NCBI GenBank assembly: GCA_026545765.1
Contig: CM048842.1
Coordinates: 20,362,667-20,426,666 of the forward strand
Direction of reading: 5' to 3'
DNA length: 64,000 bases
Source: Plantago major
Taxonomy: Eukaryota > Streptophyta > Magnoliopsida > Lamiales > Plantaginaceae
The notes under the pieces: generated by a model
Seen by the model: only the letters and a program-made list of their open reading frames with translations
Database searches by the model: none
Told to the model about the DNA's origin: nothing
Program-made: the position numbers and the translations under genes
Part shown: positions 26,488-38,792 of the stretch, in pieces
How positions within the stretch are numbered: the stretch's first letter is position 1
Layout of the letters: each line of letters starts with the position of its first letter

Positions 26488-27752
26488 ATGAGCCTAGGCC
26501 TGCATATTTTGCTCGTAAGCACTGAATGGACTTGGATGACAGACATCTTCAATTACCTTAAGGACGAGTCTTTACCCTCAGATCCAGAGGAAGCAAGGAG
26601 AGTTTTTTGCAGAGCCACTAGATATTTTATCCTTGGGGAAGATCTTTACAAGAAGTCTTTCAGTGGCACTCACTTGAGGTGCCTTGGACCCCAAGAGGCT
26701 AGGACTATTTTGGAAGAAATCCATAGTGGAAGTTGTGGAAGTCACTCAGGAGGCCGAACTTTGGCTCAAAAAGTCATAAGGCTACTACTGGCCAATAATT
26801 GATAAGGATGCTTCAAACTTTGCTCGAGCATGTGATGACTGTCAGTACTATGCCAACATTCCTCACCGCCCTACAAACCCTATGATTCCGTCAATCATAG
26901 CCTGCCCATTTGATGAATGGGGGATAGACATAGTTGGTCCTTTTCCCCGCGGTACTCACCTGAAGAAATTCCTAATTGTTGTTGTGGAATACTTCACTAA
27001 ATGGGTTGAGGTAGAGGCTGCCTCAACTATCACTGAGAACCGAGTGAGAACTTTCATTTGGAAAAATATCATTTTTCGCTTTGGACTACCCAGGGTCCTT
27101 GCCTCGGACAATGGGGCTCAGTTCTCCGGAGCTAAAGTTAAGGAATGGTGCAAATCCTTCAAGATAGAGCAATGATTCACATCGGTTGGCCATCCTCAAG
27201 CTAATGATCAAGCTGAATCACAAACAAGACAATTGCCAAGATCCTAGAAAAGAGGCTAAGGACTTCTCAAGGAAGTTGGGCAGATGACTTGGATAGGGTA
27301 CTTTGGGCTCACCGTACTACTACTAAACTGCTACTCAGTAGACACCCTTTGCACTAATCTATGGCACTGAGGCAGTCATCCCTTCGGAGATCGCAGTTGA
27401 GACTCAAAGGATTCAACAGTACCAACCCGTGGAGAATGAAGTGGCAAGGATCTATGACTTGGAGCTGCTTGAGGACAAAAGAAACACTGCACTAGCTAAC
27501 ATCCACTGCTACCAAGCGACAGCTGCCCGAGCCTACAACAAGCATGTCTATGCTAAAGATCTACAGGTTGGCAATTTGGTTAATAGAAGGGTAGACATTC
27601 TCAGTAAGGTTGAAAAACTTAAGCCTAAATGGGAAGGTCCTTACAAGATCATTGGAGCAAGGGTCAATGGAAGCTATGAGTTAGAGGATGATCAGGGAAG
27701 GGTCTTGAAGAGAACTTGGAATGCCAAGAACCTTCAGAAGTTTTATGCTTAG
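26488..27752 (+). pseudogene. Tat 1 integrase
   Basis: Zinc-binding HHCC domain (EIHSGSCGSH, then ACDDCQYY), catalytic core with Asp in WGIDIVG, Asp in ASDNGAQFSG and Glu in HPQANDQAE, and a C-terminal part with KPKWEGPYKIIG, the GPY/F module of gypsy integrases. Stops at about 26802 and 27175 and indels near 27230-27350 break the frame. The last 108 codons (27429-27752) are intact. Confidence 0.88.
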
Positions 27753-28118
27753 AACTACGTCAGTTACTTACTTTTGCCTGTTTTTGCTTTTTGGCCCTGA
27801 AGCCCACCAGCTGTAATTGCATTTACGTCAAATCAATACAACTTCTATCTTTTTCAGTTACATTTTTTAGACTCAATTCCTCTCTTCGGACTCACCTCTA
27901 TGAACCGTATCCTTTCCTTACAAAAATACTAAATGATCAAATCCCTAAGACTTCAGTTCTACACTTAAGAAGTTCTAAGAACCACCGACTCGGATCAGCA
28001 GATCCGGAGCTAAGACTCTCAAGCATCATAAACGAAATAACAAAGTCAGAAAACAAACTAGTCCGAGCAGCTATGTCCGAACTAAGCAGGCCCGAGTGGA
28101 ATCTTCATCGGAAGATCC
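27753..28118. other. Tat 1 post-pol non-coding
   Basis: Between the integrase stop and the tandem repeats. The plus-strand open frame 27716-28165 has no recognisable domain and I treat it as chance. Confidence 0.55.
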
Positions 28119-28512
28119 TCGAACCATCTACCTCTCCGAACAACCACCAATTCCGAGTGAGGTGAAAGCCACTCACAGAAAGTGGTGGGTGCCAGGAGAG
28201 GCGGGCGGATCAAGGAATTGATCCTCCGAATAAAGTAAAGTGGTTTCGGAATTGAACAAAGATCGAAGTAGTGACCAATAAGCCTCTTCGAACCATCTAC
28301 CTCTTCAACCATTACCATTTTCGAGTCAGACAGAACGCACTCACAGAAAAATGGTAAACGGTGGAAGAGGCGGGCAGATCAAAGAATTGATCCTCCGAGC
28401 ATGTCGGTTTTATCTCTCGGACCATGACCATTTTCGAGTTAGACGCAAAGCACTCACATAAAATGGTAAATGGTACGAGAGGCCGAAGGTTCAAGAATTT
28501 GACCCTCCGAAC
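28119..28512. repeat. Imperfect tandem repeat after pol
   Basis: Three diverged units (starting about 28119, 28289, 28420), each with ACCAT...TTTCGAGT, a CACTCACA...ATGGTAAA core, GAGGCGGGC and GAATTGATCCTCCGA. The first unit has an extra 60 bp tail. Tandem repeats after pol are common in Tat elements. Confidence 0.75.
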
Positions 28513-29577
28513 CAAGATGAATCGGACTCATTGGTCCAGGTAGAGATCCGCCAATCAACAGCCCTTCAGTTTAGAAAGAGCTACTCATGGGTGAATCCCT
28601 ACACAGAGCCATTGGGTCTGACCCAATGAGTGTTTCTTAAGAAAGCCCAAAGTCCGAGTGGTTCAATCTCATCGTCCCCAGTGAGATCCGACTCATGCAA
28701 GTCCCTCGGACAAGTGAAAGGCTCCTACAAGGCGGATCACACATGGGAACGTCGAAATCGACCCAATCAATAGATATCCGAACTAGGGGATCCGAATCAC
28801 CTACTACTACAAGACAAAAATGATACAAAACAGTCGTACAATGCCAAGGTATTTATAGACACCATCGACCAATCACATTGGGACGCGTGCAATGTAACGG
28901 CTACCATTGGGCTTGGGCCTGAGTTGGGCCTTTACTATTGGGCTTCCACTTCAGATCCATTAATGATTCGAGTGGTTCGGACTAAGTTGTTACTCCAGAT
29001 CGATACTTAGCTTATTGTACGGATCATTATTTACATGACTTTATGATTCGGACACTTGGGATCGATACACTTCAACCAACGTGTGTCAGAATCTATAAAG
29101 TTTACTCGGCCTATTTCGTTAAAAATAGTCCGAGCCACAATCACTTGTGCGGAATAATACTAAGTTACATCTCTTATATTATGAGCACATTGATTTCAGA
29201 CAATCCGTTCGAACCACAGTCGAGAGAGTCCGAACCGATTCTCTGACTTGGATTGTTTGCCACCTCAAGTTTAAGTTTGTGAGTCGCCTCAGAGTTACCT
29301 CCAGCAGAACGAACTAGAAATACTTGAAACAATTACATAAAACATGCATGTATTAACTCGGAGCATAGAAGAAAGTACGGAAGCAAACTAAATTCATCAA
29401 ATTAAGGAAGAGCTGATCTGAAGTAGAACAATACTCCGGACCAACATCAGTACAAGCAAAACAACAAGATCCAAAGAAGAATAAGTTAGACAATTGTTCA
29501 AACTGAAAATAAAGAGCAAATGGAAATTGTCTTAAGGTCTGAAGACCATTACATCATTCACGGGGCATACCCCACCT
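28513..29577. other. Tat 1 spacer between pol and antisense gene
   Basis: About 1.1 kb rich in TCCGA/TCGGA words like the rest of the element. A TATTTATAG is at about 28850 on the plus strand. I see no gene. Confidence 0.55.
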
Positions 29578-31935
29578 TCAATGAGCCCGACTCCCGGATG
29601 GCTCGAGCTGGTTATCTAGATCGGTCCCCACCGGATTGGAACTCTCTGGAGCACTCTTCGGACCACCTTGCTCGGTCGCAGCTTCATCAGCCAACCTTTT
29701 CTCCCGCTCCTCCTTCTTCCTTTGGATAAACCCCGGACACTCCTTGAACAGGTCTAGGTTCGGATCTTGGCCCAACACCGAACCAGGGGTCATCAACCAC
29801 AACTTGTTGTGCTCATCATACTCCTCGAAGGGGACAAAAGTGTGGAGCATCAAGGTCTCCGGGACGAAGGATGGCAGGTACGGACCTCCGTGGTTGTACT
29901 ACATATCGTCAGTCTCTTCGCACACACGTTCAACGAACTCGTCTTTCATGAGCTCGTCATCATCCACTGCCTCGGTCACGAAGTCCGAACCATCCGCCTC
30001 TTTGAAGGCCTCGATCCCTTTTGCCGCATACGAATAGTCCTTCAGAACCAGACCCGCTTTCTCCAGTTGCCCAATGGCCGTATCGAACCCATCTTGCCGA
30101 GCCACGTCATAGCTGGTGCCCGTGTGAAATTTGTAGGCAACCGAGCTCAGGAAGTCTCGGACAGCCTCAGTCCGGACCAAGAGCAAGTGCTCCAAGGTGA
30201 AGTCTTTGAAGCCTCGAGAGACTCCAATCAACTCATCCATGCCCTCTCGATGGGCCTCAAGGTCAGTCGTCACGTTTTGAAGGCACTCTTCAACTTCTCA
30301 TTCTCAGCCTCGATCACCTTTTAAGCTGCCAGGACCTTCTTCATCTTATCCTTATAAGCCGCAACTTTGTTAGCCTCAGCCTCCCTGCTAGCCTCAGACT
30401 TCGACAACTCGGTCTCTATCGTGGCTCTTTCTCCAGCCACCTCTGAACAGGCTCGGACAGAAGCAGTAAGCTACAAGACAAGACATATCCGAATTAATAA
30501 AAGTTGATGATTCTATACAACTAGAAAAATTCTTAAGAAAACACTCAGACAGAATCATACCTTCCGATGAGCTGCTGCAAGCTCAGCAATCCGCTCTAAC
30601 TCCGACATGGCCACCAACCGGTTCACCTCGGACTCCACCTCTTGGTCCGAGTCCTCAAACACCTTTCCTTTTCCCTTCTTAGCCAAAGGAATTGGACCTT
30701 CAAATGTGTGTTTCACCCCACTCGAACCACTAGCTCCGACCTCCTTTATTGCTGGCTTCAGAGGCTTCTTGACACCCTTAGCCGCAGTGGCTTTCCCCTT
30801 GTCCGAAGTGGGCATACTTTGTTTAGGCTCTCCGTCTTCTTCTCTTCGGAGATCCTCAGCTCGGAACGCATCAGTATTCCGAGGCTCACCCATCGGAAGG
30901 GTAGTGGACGTTTTGATGATCTGGTCACGGAGACCCTCCTTTTGCTCTTGCTTCTGAGCTTTGAGTTGTTGCCTTCAGAGCTCCCTCATTGTAGACATGG
31001 TGTACTTAAACCAAAAATCTGCAAAAGACCGAACAAAAACAATGATTAGTTCGAGGTGGCTAAAACAAAAAAGGAAGCAATAATAAGAGATAAGACCGAG
31101 TCAATGAAAGTTGGAAATTTGAAACATATTTCTAAAAGAGCGACTCGGACCATGGGACCTATCCGAATCACTCTTACTTACCAAAGTCCTCATTCCCATC
31201 ACAAAAGCTTGGCCCAGAAAGACCAGCTAGATAGGGGATCGGTTGGCTGATCAACCCTTGGAAGAAGTACTTCTCCGGTTCTGCCTTTCGATGAAGGGAT
31301 TGCATCCATTGAGGTATGTTCCGAGCTGTTGGACTCCAGTCCGGAAGCTTCCCCCGGAAAAACTTCTTCTCGAAGTTCCATCGGACTCTTTCGGCCTCGG
31401 ACTCCCCAGGTTTCAAGGCGGCTCGGACGAAGACGTATTTCTGCCACCACTTAATCCCTTTCGAGGAGATCGGATCCTCGAATAATGTGTAGGCCTGTCG
31501 AACCACAAGAGTATAGAAGTGATGGTGGGACTTGCTCGGAGTAATGTTGAACAGCTTCCGGAAGTTGTCCAAAGTGATCGGAAACCCCTTGTGCTTACAT
31601 AGCACTCCGGAGCACATCAGATTCCCAAGTGAATTCGAAATCACTTGGTGTGGACTCAGACCGACCCCATTCAAAACCTCTAGCAACTCGGACGCCACAA
31701 GGATAAGCCACCCACAATGCAACGAGGCCTCGTGCACACACATGTATCTGGGACGCGGATTGTAGAAGGCGTGAGCCTCGTCTAGAATCATGATCTCCAT
31801 GGACTCCGGAATCTTGTATCTCCTTCGGAGCTCATCGACTTCATCCGCAGTCATAGTCGAAGGACACGTAGGGAGGAGGTCGTACAAATTCATCTCCCCA
31901 TCAGGGTCCGGATGGGTCACCTGCAGGCGGGTCCG

Positions 31936-33083
31936 TGATGTGCTCAAATTAGTACATGATAAAATTCAAAGTAATTAAAGCAGTGTTGAGTAAACAAGCC
32001 TTAACTACGAGATCGTTCTCAAGGAGCTAACTAGGCAACTATGACATTTTCAAGTATCAAACGCAAGAGTTTGCAAGTAGCAGTTTGTATGATTGAGTTG
32101 GTTTTGTAAATTAAACTAAGTAAACGAGAGTGAATTTGAATCAAGAGAAGGGAAATAGACACGGTAGCATTTCAGATTAATCGAATACAGAATCAAACCT
32201 ATTGTTCATATGCTGTCAGAGTTATTTGTCCAAATAAACAACCAATTTCAGTTTAACCAAAGCATTCTTTCAAAATATGAAGTAGAGAAATCAATCGATT
32301 GTCAGGCGATTGATTCTTAACCTGAAAGTGTTTGAGGATTTAGAGTAAGACTACCGAAATTGGGGTTTTTACGAAGTTTGGGAAGAAGCTTAACGCATAT
32401 GAACAAACCCTAGGTAAAAATCCTAATTCGATTAATCCTTAATAGCTACCGCATCTATCGAAGAAATTAGCTACTCATATCACAAGGATTGGCATACATA
32501 TTGACAATCACAATCGAATCAAACATACAAGACAATATCATAATCATTCACCAAGAAATCAAGCACAAGAGAGATTGTGAAAGAAAAAGGAATTGAATTG
32601 ATAATCTAACCTCAACGAGTGAATCCGATGTCAATAATACGATTACAAGTCAAGATCAATGATCAACCAAAGCAAAGAACCATAACTAGGGTTTTTGCTT
32701 GAGAGTAAAAATAAAAACGAAGAAAGAAGAAGTGTCTAAATCTACGTTAAATATTAGGTAATATACACGCAGGTTTCTGATTCTGTAGCGCTGGTCGCGA
32801 CCTGCGGCTTCTTGGACAACAGTTCACCTCGCGACCAGCGGCCTTTTCTTGCAAATCTTGGAATTCTGAGTATTTCTGAGTGGAGTATTGAGCTTCTTCT
32901 CGAACACGACCTTCAAATGGATCGTTTCTTCCTCCAAAACATCCCAAAACTCACGAAAACCTGTTGAACACAACTAAAACACAAGACACATAAAAATGCA
33001 CAAAATACGCTACGAAAGACAAATAGAGACGAATGAAAGCTAGTAAATAGAACGAAATGAGAGCCTAAAATACAGGCTCATCA
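31936..33083 (-). repeat. Athila-like 3' LTR
   Basis: 1148 bp, otherwise collinear with the right LTR. Contains one GGTCGCGACC palindrome and its inverted partner (CGCGACCAGCG) about 40 bp away. Confidence 0.88.
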
Positions 33084-34458
33084 AACCCCCCAGACCGAAC
33101 CTTTGCTCGTCCTCGAGCAAACAGACTAAACTATACTCGACTAAACTCTAAGCAAATAAGCTCAAAGGAATTAAACTACCAAGTTACCAAGCCAACAATG
33201 CTAACATTAAACCCAAAAGATGCAAATGCTTTAAAATCCTTCTAATGTTGGTAGAAAACAAAGAAAAATTCAAACAAGTTTGTTTCCTAAGTAAAAAGAA
33301 CTTAGATTTAATCCTAGAGTCCCTAAAAAATAATCAGTTAAGCCACTCTCTCACAGCTGGAAGTGTCCAGTGGCTTAAAAACGCTCAAGAATAAAGCTGG
33401 GCAGTGACTTTCGTCACAGAATGCCACAAATCTCTTATGCTAATGTACTCAATTCGTCAAGTCAAAAGGGACTTAAACGCGCGACTCTAGACAAATAAAT
33501 GAGAACAAAGACTTACAGCTGCTCCTTTTTTGCTCAAATTTTTATATTTTCATATTTTGCACACTATTGTTTTGATCATTATAAATGTCATGTGTGCTTT
33601 ATCGTTTTGCCTCATTAGGCTCTTTTTGTCTCAATTTTAGTAGGTGTCTGTTTTACCGAAAGTCCGCACTTTTGTGCGTGTCAGTTTGGTATACGTGCCA
33701 TCAACCTCACGGACAAGTAGCTTTTCAGCCACGCCGGTATGTGGTAGTATTTGAAACACGACTAAAGGTGATCAATTAAGACCATAGATCCACCCCGAGA
33801 CTATAATATATATATTTTTAGGAACAACAGACAGACTCGATAATCAAATATAAGATGGCTCCAGTAAAGGTAAAGAGTAGTCGCAAGAAAAGAATGGAGA
33901 ACATGTCGTTTATCATCCTCAACTACTAAGAGCACACATAAGTATGAAGTGGTGCAATAACTTTAATAAAAGAATTGCTCTACCCAGAAATCACACAAAA
34001 CAAAGCTGCACAAGATTTTTACATCAGCATTAAAGGCTTCTCACAGGCTTTTTGGACTAAAGAACTAACTAGACTTCCTTTTTACAGAGGAAACAAACTT
34101 ACAAAAAATTTTCCTGCCCCCACTACTGATTAGAAAAGATTCAAAGCATAAGCATCAAAAGGGTTTAACACTAGCAAAATAGGCTTGACCCTAGCAGTTA
34201 ACTCAGACTCAAAGAAAAAGAACTAACGATAAAAAAGGAAAACAACAGAAACACAAAAGAAAAGAAACACACAAGATGAAGTCTCCACCCCCCCCCCCCC
34301 CCAACAAAGAGAAGCTTGTCCTCAAGCAAGAGAAAGGAGAAAGAAACAACTTACAAAATTTTGTACTCGTTTTTAGTCAAGTATAGGACTCTTATGCATC
34401 AGTCGGCGGGTGCTGCTTATGGTTATAGTCGTCAGCTCGACTTCTTCAGCACTCTTGA
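33084..34458 (-). other. Athila-like 3' interior, non-coding, with two polypurine-like tracts
   Basis: Minus strand. A first GAGGACAAGC motif followed by a run of 15 G (34288-34302) and a second GAGGACGAGC motif followed by GGTCTGGGGGG beside the 3' LTR (33084-33121). The second is the working polypurine tract; the first looks like a duplicate. No env-like or other ORF is seen between them. Confidence 0.7.
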
Positions 34459-34935
34459 TTACTTTGTGCCTAGGGGCCTCCCAGCTTTCCTGGTTCCCTT
34501 CCTACCCTGCAAATGTGAGTAAATATATAGGGGTTCAGTATAAGCCCCCATGTAATACTTCCTCCTATCCTGTGCAGTTGATAATGTAGGATCAGAGTGG
34601 GCTAGAAACTTTCCTTGCTTGCCTTGTACCTCATATGTGCAGGTACGGGAGTAGATGTCAATAACCATACGAGTTGCTTTGATAAAAGGCCGCCCAATCA
34701 GCATAGTATCCTTTCCGTTTGCACCGAGGGCTTGTGGCGGTGACTCAATTATCACAAAATCAGTAGGCACAACAACTCCATCCAAATCCACTTTGACACC
34801 CTCAATTAAACCCATAGGTCGGCTACGGGACCCATCTACGAGCAACATCATGCACTTCATTGGTTTCATCCCCTTAAGACCAAGCTCTTCATAGGTGCCA
34901 AATGTCATCAGATTCAATTTGGACCACAATGACAA
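34459..34935 (-). pseudogene. Athila-like aspartic protease, degenerate
   Basis: SKLNLMTFGTYEELGLKGMKP, DGVVVPTDFVIIE and MLIGRPFIKATRMVIDI match Athila proteases, but the catalytic D-x-G before SKLNLM is replaced by a sequence reading LSLW. No catalytic Asp is visible, so it cannot act as a protease. No RT follows; the coding part ends here. Confidence 0.75.
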
Positions 34936-36214
34936 CTCAACTACATCGAGTCGCTCCTATCCCCACTAGCGAATCGGCGTAATCACTTATACTCTTAGTT
35001 TCTTTTGGGATTATTTGTTGCACTGCATCATTGGGTTTCTCAATCTCCTTCTCAACTGAATCTTTTGAAACCAAGGGAGCCGTGGGTTCCAAAATCACTG
35101 ACTCCAGAGTTTGAGCCAGACTAAATTTGCCAGTCTCTTCAACTTGTGGAATCACCCCTTTTCCTTTATAGCAAGAACAAGTGGTGCCTCCTTGAGTTAC
35201 CTGTGTCGATGGTGTCAAATCCTCGCTGACAGTAAGTTTAACCATGAAACTTTTTTTCCACGGTACTAGGGAGTTTTCCTGCTTCCCTCTGCTGAACTCT
35301 TGCCAGAAGTTGTCCCATTGCATCTTCCAATCTCTTTACGGACTGCTCCATCCTTTCCGCACGCTTGGTGGAGTTATAATAGTACTGGTTAGATTGGTCC
35401 ATAAATCGCCTCAGCCTCTATTCCAGCGTTTCCTGTTCCTGCTGAGGTTTAGCTGGTACCTGTGGAGTCTGCGGGACATTTTCATAGAAGTTGTTCCCAT
35501 AGCCCAGATTGCTTCTCCCTTGCTGCACCGATTCTTCGGACTCCTCAACAAGCTTGCTCTAGCTCCTATTAGCTCTTTCCCCCCGCACCCCCTTGTGTTG
35601 GGAATTCGCAGCCAGCTTCTCGAAAACTACCTCGAGATCTGCAGTAGTGGCTTCCAGAATTGACCCCCCTGCGCTTACATCCACCAATTGCTGATCTGCC
35701 CTGGTGAGCCCATCGTAGAAAATGTGACACAGGGAGACGTTGTCAAACCTGTAATGTGGGCATTGCCCTAGAAGCTGCTTAAACCGTTCCCTGCACTCAT
35801 AGAAGCATTCATCGTACCTCTGCTCAAACTGGCGGATTTTGTTACGGATATCTGTGGTCTTGGCATGGGGAAATATCTGTCCATGAAAGCTCTGTATATG
35901 TCATCCCATGAGTTCAGTGACCCCTCATGCAGATTAAGAAGCCAAGTTTTAGCGCGGTCCTGCATGCAGATTGGGAAGACCTTCTTCCTAATGTCTTCAT
36001 CCGAAACCTTGTTAGTGGTCGGTATCTGGCCAACCAGACCTTCAAACTCCTTCAGGAACTTGATCACATCCTCGTTTTGCATCCCGTGGTACCTTGGCAT
36101 ATCATGGAAGTGATAAGCCTTGATTTCCATGTTCCTGGCATCGTTGGACAGAACTATCGCGGGTCCACCAACCTTAACTTCTCCCGGTTGATAGTAATCT
36201 TTGTATTTTGCCAT
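34936..36214 (-). pseudogene. Athila-like gag
   Basis: Starts MAKYKDYYQPGEVKVGGPA at 36214. The conserved gag core follows: HFHDMPRYHGMQNEDVIKFL, VFPICMQDRAKTWLLNL, GSLNSWDDIYRAFMDRYFP. After a frameshift near 35850 the reading continues in other frames with a coiled-coil part (MDQSNQYYYNSTKRAERMEQ, about 35400-35320) and ends at 34937 with linker sequence. At least one TAG near 35560. gag would form the particle that packages the RNA. Confidence 0.8.
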
Positions 36215-36340
36215 TCCTTAAACTCTACTAGCATAAAATCTCAACTGAAATTTAGTTTCTGTTAGTCCAGGAAACGCAAAACACAGGTGGTCCTAGCAAA
36301 ATAATACAATTATCTACTCAAAAACACCACAGTAGGAGTT

Positions 36341-36361
36341 AACTCCCCGGCAGCGGCGCCA
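36341..36361 (-). other. Primer-binding site (tRNA-Asp type)
   Basis: Minus strand TGGCGCCGCTGCCGGGGA, the classic Athila primer-binding site complementary to the 3' end of tRNA-Asp, four bases inside the 5' LTR. Confidence 0.88.
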
Positions 36362-36365
36362 AATT

Positions 36366-37534
36366 TGATGTGCTCAAATTAGTACTTGATCAAATTCAAA
36401 GTAACTAAAGCAGTGTTGAGTAAACAAGCCTTAACTATGAGATCGTTCTCAAGGAGCTAACTAGGCAACTATGACGTTTTCAAGTATCAAACGCAAGAGT
36501 TTGCAAGTAGCAGTTTGTATGATTGAGTTGGTTTTGTAAATTAAACTAAGTAAACGAGAGTGAATTTGAATCAAGAGAAGGAAAATAGACACGGTAGCAT
36601 TTCAGATTAATCGAATACAGAATCAAACCTATTGTTCATATGCTGCCAGAGTTATTTGTCCAAATAAACAACCAATTTCAGTTTAACCAAAGCATTCTTT
36701 GAAAATATGAAGTAGAGAAATCAATCGATTGTCAGACGATTAATTCTTAACCTGAAAGTGTTTGGGGATTTAGAGTAAGACTATCGAAATTGGAGTTTTT
36801 ACGAAGTTTGGGAAGAAGCTTAACGCATATGAACAAACCCTAGGTAAAAATCCTAATTCAATTAATCCTTAATAGCTACCGCATATATCGAAGAAATTAG
36901 CTACTCATATCACAAGGATTGGCATACATATTGACAATCACAATCGAATCAAACATACAAGACGATATCATAATCATTCACCAAAAAATTAAGCACAAGA
37001 GAGATTGTGAAAGAAAAAGGAATTGAATTGATAATCTAACCTCAATGAGTGAATCCGATGTCAATAATACGATTACAAGTCAAGATCAATGATCAACCAA
37101 AGCAAAGAACCATAACTAGGGTTTTTGCTTGAGAGTAAAAATAAAAACGAAGAAAGAAGAAGTGTCTAAATCTACGTTAAATATTATGTAATATACACGC
37201 ATGTTTCTGATTCTGCAGCGCTGGTCGCGACCAAGGTAATGCCGGTCGCGACCTGCGGCTTCTTGGACAACAGTTCACCTCGCGACCAGCGACCTTTTCA
37301 TGCAAATCTTGGAATTCTGAGTATTTCTGAGTGGAGTATTGAGCTTCTTCTCGAACACGACCTTCAAAGGGATCGTTTCTTCCTCCAAAACATCCCAAAA
37401 TACACGAAAACCTATAGAACACAACTAAAACACAAGACACATAAAAATGCACAAAATACGCTACGAAAGATAAATAGAGGCGAACGAAAGCTGGTAAATA
37501 GAACAAAATGAGAGCCTAAAATACAGGCTCATCA
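36366..37534 (-). repeat. Athila-like 5' LTR
   Basis: 1169 bp. It differs from the left LTR by a 21-bp stretch that gives two copies of the palindrome GGTCGCGACC (37222-37253), plus scattered substitutions, so the insertion is not recent. Confidence 0.88.
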
Positions 37535-38298
37535 AACTCCGAGGGTACTTAATCCGGATCATGTCATCACCCTTACTCTTGCCTCCCTCGAACGACTGAG
37601 AGGCGACTGCCCGGCTCGACCCTTGGGTGGAACTCTCTCCCTTCGGACGACTCGTGCCCGGACGGTCAGAATCCTTGGTCCGAACCAAAGGTGCATCATC
37701 TTCCTCTTCCTGTTCTCCTTCATCTCCTTCTTCAACTGTTTCCTCCTCAACTTTTTTGTCTTCGGACGACGACAACAAGTCCACCACTGTTTGCAAAGGA
37801 GCCACGACTCGGATAGTCTCCTCTACACCGGACTCGAATATACCCAATTCGGGCTGAGCCTCCGAGGTATCATGGATCCCTTCAACATTGATCTCCTGCG
37901 GATCCGGAATGAAAGACACGTGGTTAGGGTTAATCCTAGTGTTATAACCTAAGTTTCTACAAAGGGCTCGGATCTCTACCGATAGCTCGGGCTCATCATT
38001 GTTCCAACGTGGGTTGCCTATTGTCTGAGTGGCCGTCTCATGAACTGCCAATGCACCCTGCACATTTGAAGGTTCCGGGTAATCTTGCCGGTCCGGATAC
38101 TTCGATCCGGGCACAACTAAACAAAAAGATGAAGAGCTCACCTCGGATTCTTCACCACTTCGATTCGACACATACCCGTGAACCCGTTGATCCTCCATGC
38201 TACCAATGTCAATCTCTTCGGAGGTCACCAAGTAGGAAGTTCCATCGGACGCATACTCACCGGCTTCGGTACGATTTTGGCTATTGCTCTCGGACATC

Positions 38299-38598
38299 CT
38301 AAAAGAAAGGAGTTCCTATAAGTTGAAGGTTCATGGCCCGAGGGTCCATTTATGTAACTTATGGTTAAAACCCATAAGGTGTTCGGAGAGAACTAAGTGT
38401 TGTCGGATGTAGTTAGTTCGAAGTTATTACGCAGTTAGTACAAACAACTTACTAATTTAGCAAAATTGACAAACGAACGAGAAAAACATACGTCCGAACG
38501 GACTACATACAACACTTATCCGAACGAGAAAAACATGCAAGAAATTTCCAAAGGACAGCTAATTTAGCAAAATTGAAAGACAAGGAGAGAACACTTAC
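38299..38598 (-). other. 5'UTR intron of the antisense gene
   Basis: Minus strand: donor GCAA/GTAAGTG at 38598 and acceptor CCTTTCTTTTAG at 38299, one base before the ATG. Both match plant splice consensus well. 300 bp. Confidence 0.6.
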
Positions 38599-38783
38599 TT
38601 GCAAAAACACAAAGGTTTGGATTGAAGGCAGTTGAATTCTTCGGATTGACCTACTTTGCTTCGAACTAACTCCTTGATTCGGACTGCACTGCAACTACTT
38701 CGGACCACTCAAAAGCCCTTCGGATTCACTTAGTTTGTGAAATTTCTCTCTTTAAAAGTGAAGAAATGAAAGCGACTGGTGCC

Positions 38784-38792
38784 CTATTTATA
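38784..38792 (-). promoter_or_regulatory. TATA box of the antisense gene
   Basis: TATAAATAG on the minus strand in a GC-richer context (CCTCC before, GGGC after). It would place the transcript start near 38755, giving a 5' exon of about 160 bp before the splice donor at 38598. Confidence 0.6.

Larger units (their letters stand above)
31936..37534 (-). mobile_element. Athila-like non-autonomous Ty3/gypsy element
   Basis: Two LTRs (31936-33083, 36366-37534) beginning TGATG and ending CATCA, a tRNA-Asp-type primer-binding site beside the right LTR, and a polypurine tract beside the left LTR, so the element points left. Interior 3.28 kb has gag and a protease-like part but no RT, RNase H or integrase. 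It sits inside the Tat antisense gene. Flanks read CGGAG(TT) and CGGAC on the minus strand, a degraded target duplication, and the host reading frame continues across it. Confidence 0.88.
29578..38297 (-). pseudogene. Tat 1 antisense gene (aORF), spliced, interrupted
   Basis: ATG at 38297-38295 (MSESNSQNRTEAGEYASDG). N-terminal third acidic and disordered (EEGDEGEQEEEDDAP). The Athila-like insertion lies after about residue 250. Past it (31935-31182) comes a globular domain: NPRPRYMCVHEASLHCGWL, LSPHQVISNSLG, FPITLDNFRKLFN, similar to the 'putative gypsy type transposon' family (Pfam Transposase_28). Then intron 31019-31181 (GTAAGTAAGAG...TTTTGCAG), a basic/Ser-rich exon (31018-30561), intron 30471-30560 (GTATGATT...CTTGTAG), and a coiled-coil C-terminal part. 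Removing both introns keeps the frame. Breaks: TGA near 30979, TAA near 30324, a 1-bp shift near 30280, TAG near 29899. Function unknown; such antisense ORFs recur in Tat elements. Confidence 0.75.

Noticed and set aside
27716..28165. 149-codon plus-strand ORF after integrase
   Set aside because: Overlaps the integrase end in another frame and runs into the tandem repeats; no domain.
33084..34458. env-like gene in the Athila-type element
   Set aside because: No ORF with membrane segments or length; only non-coding sequence with polypurine motifs.
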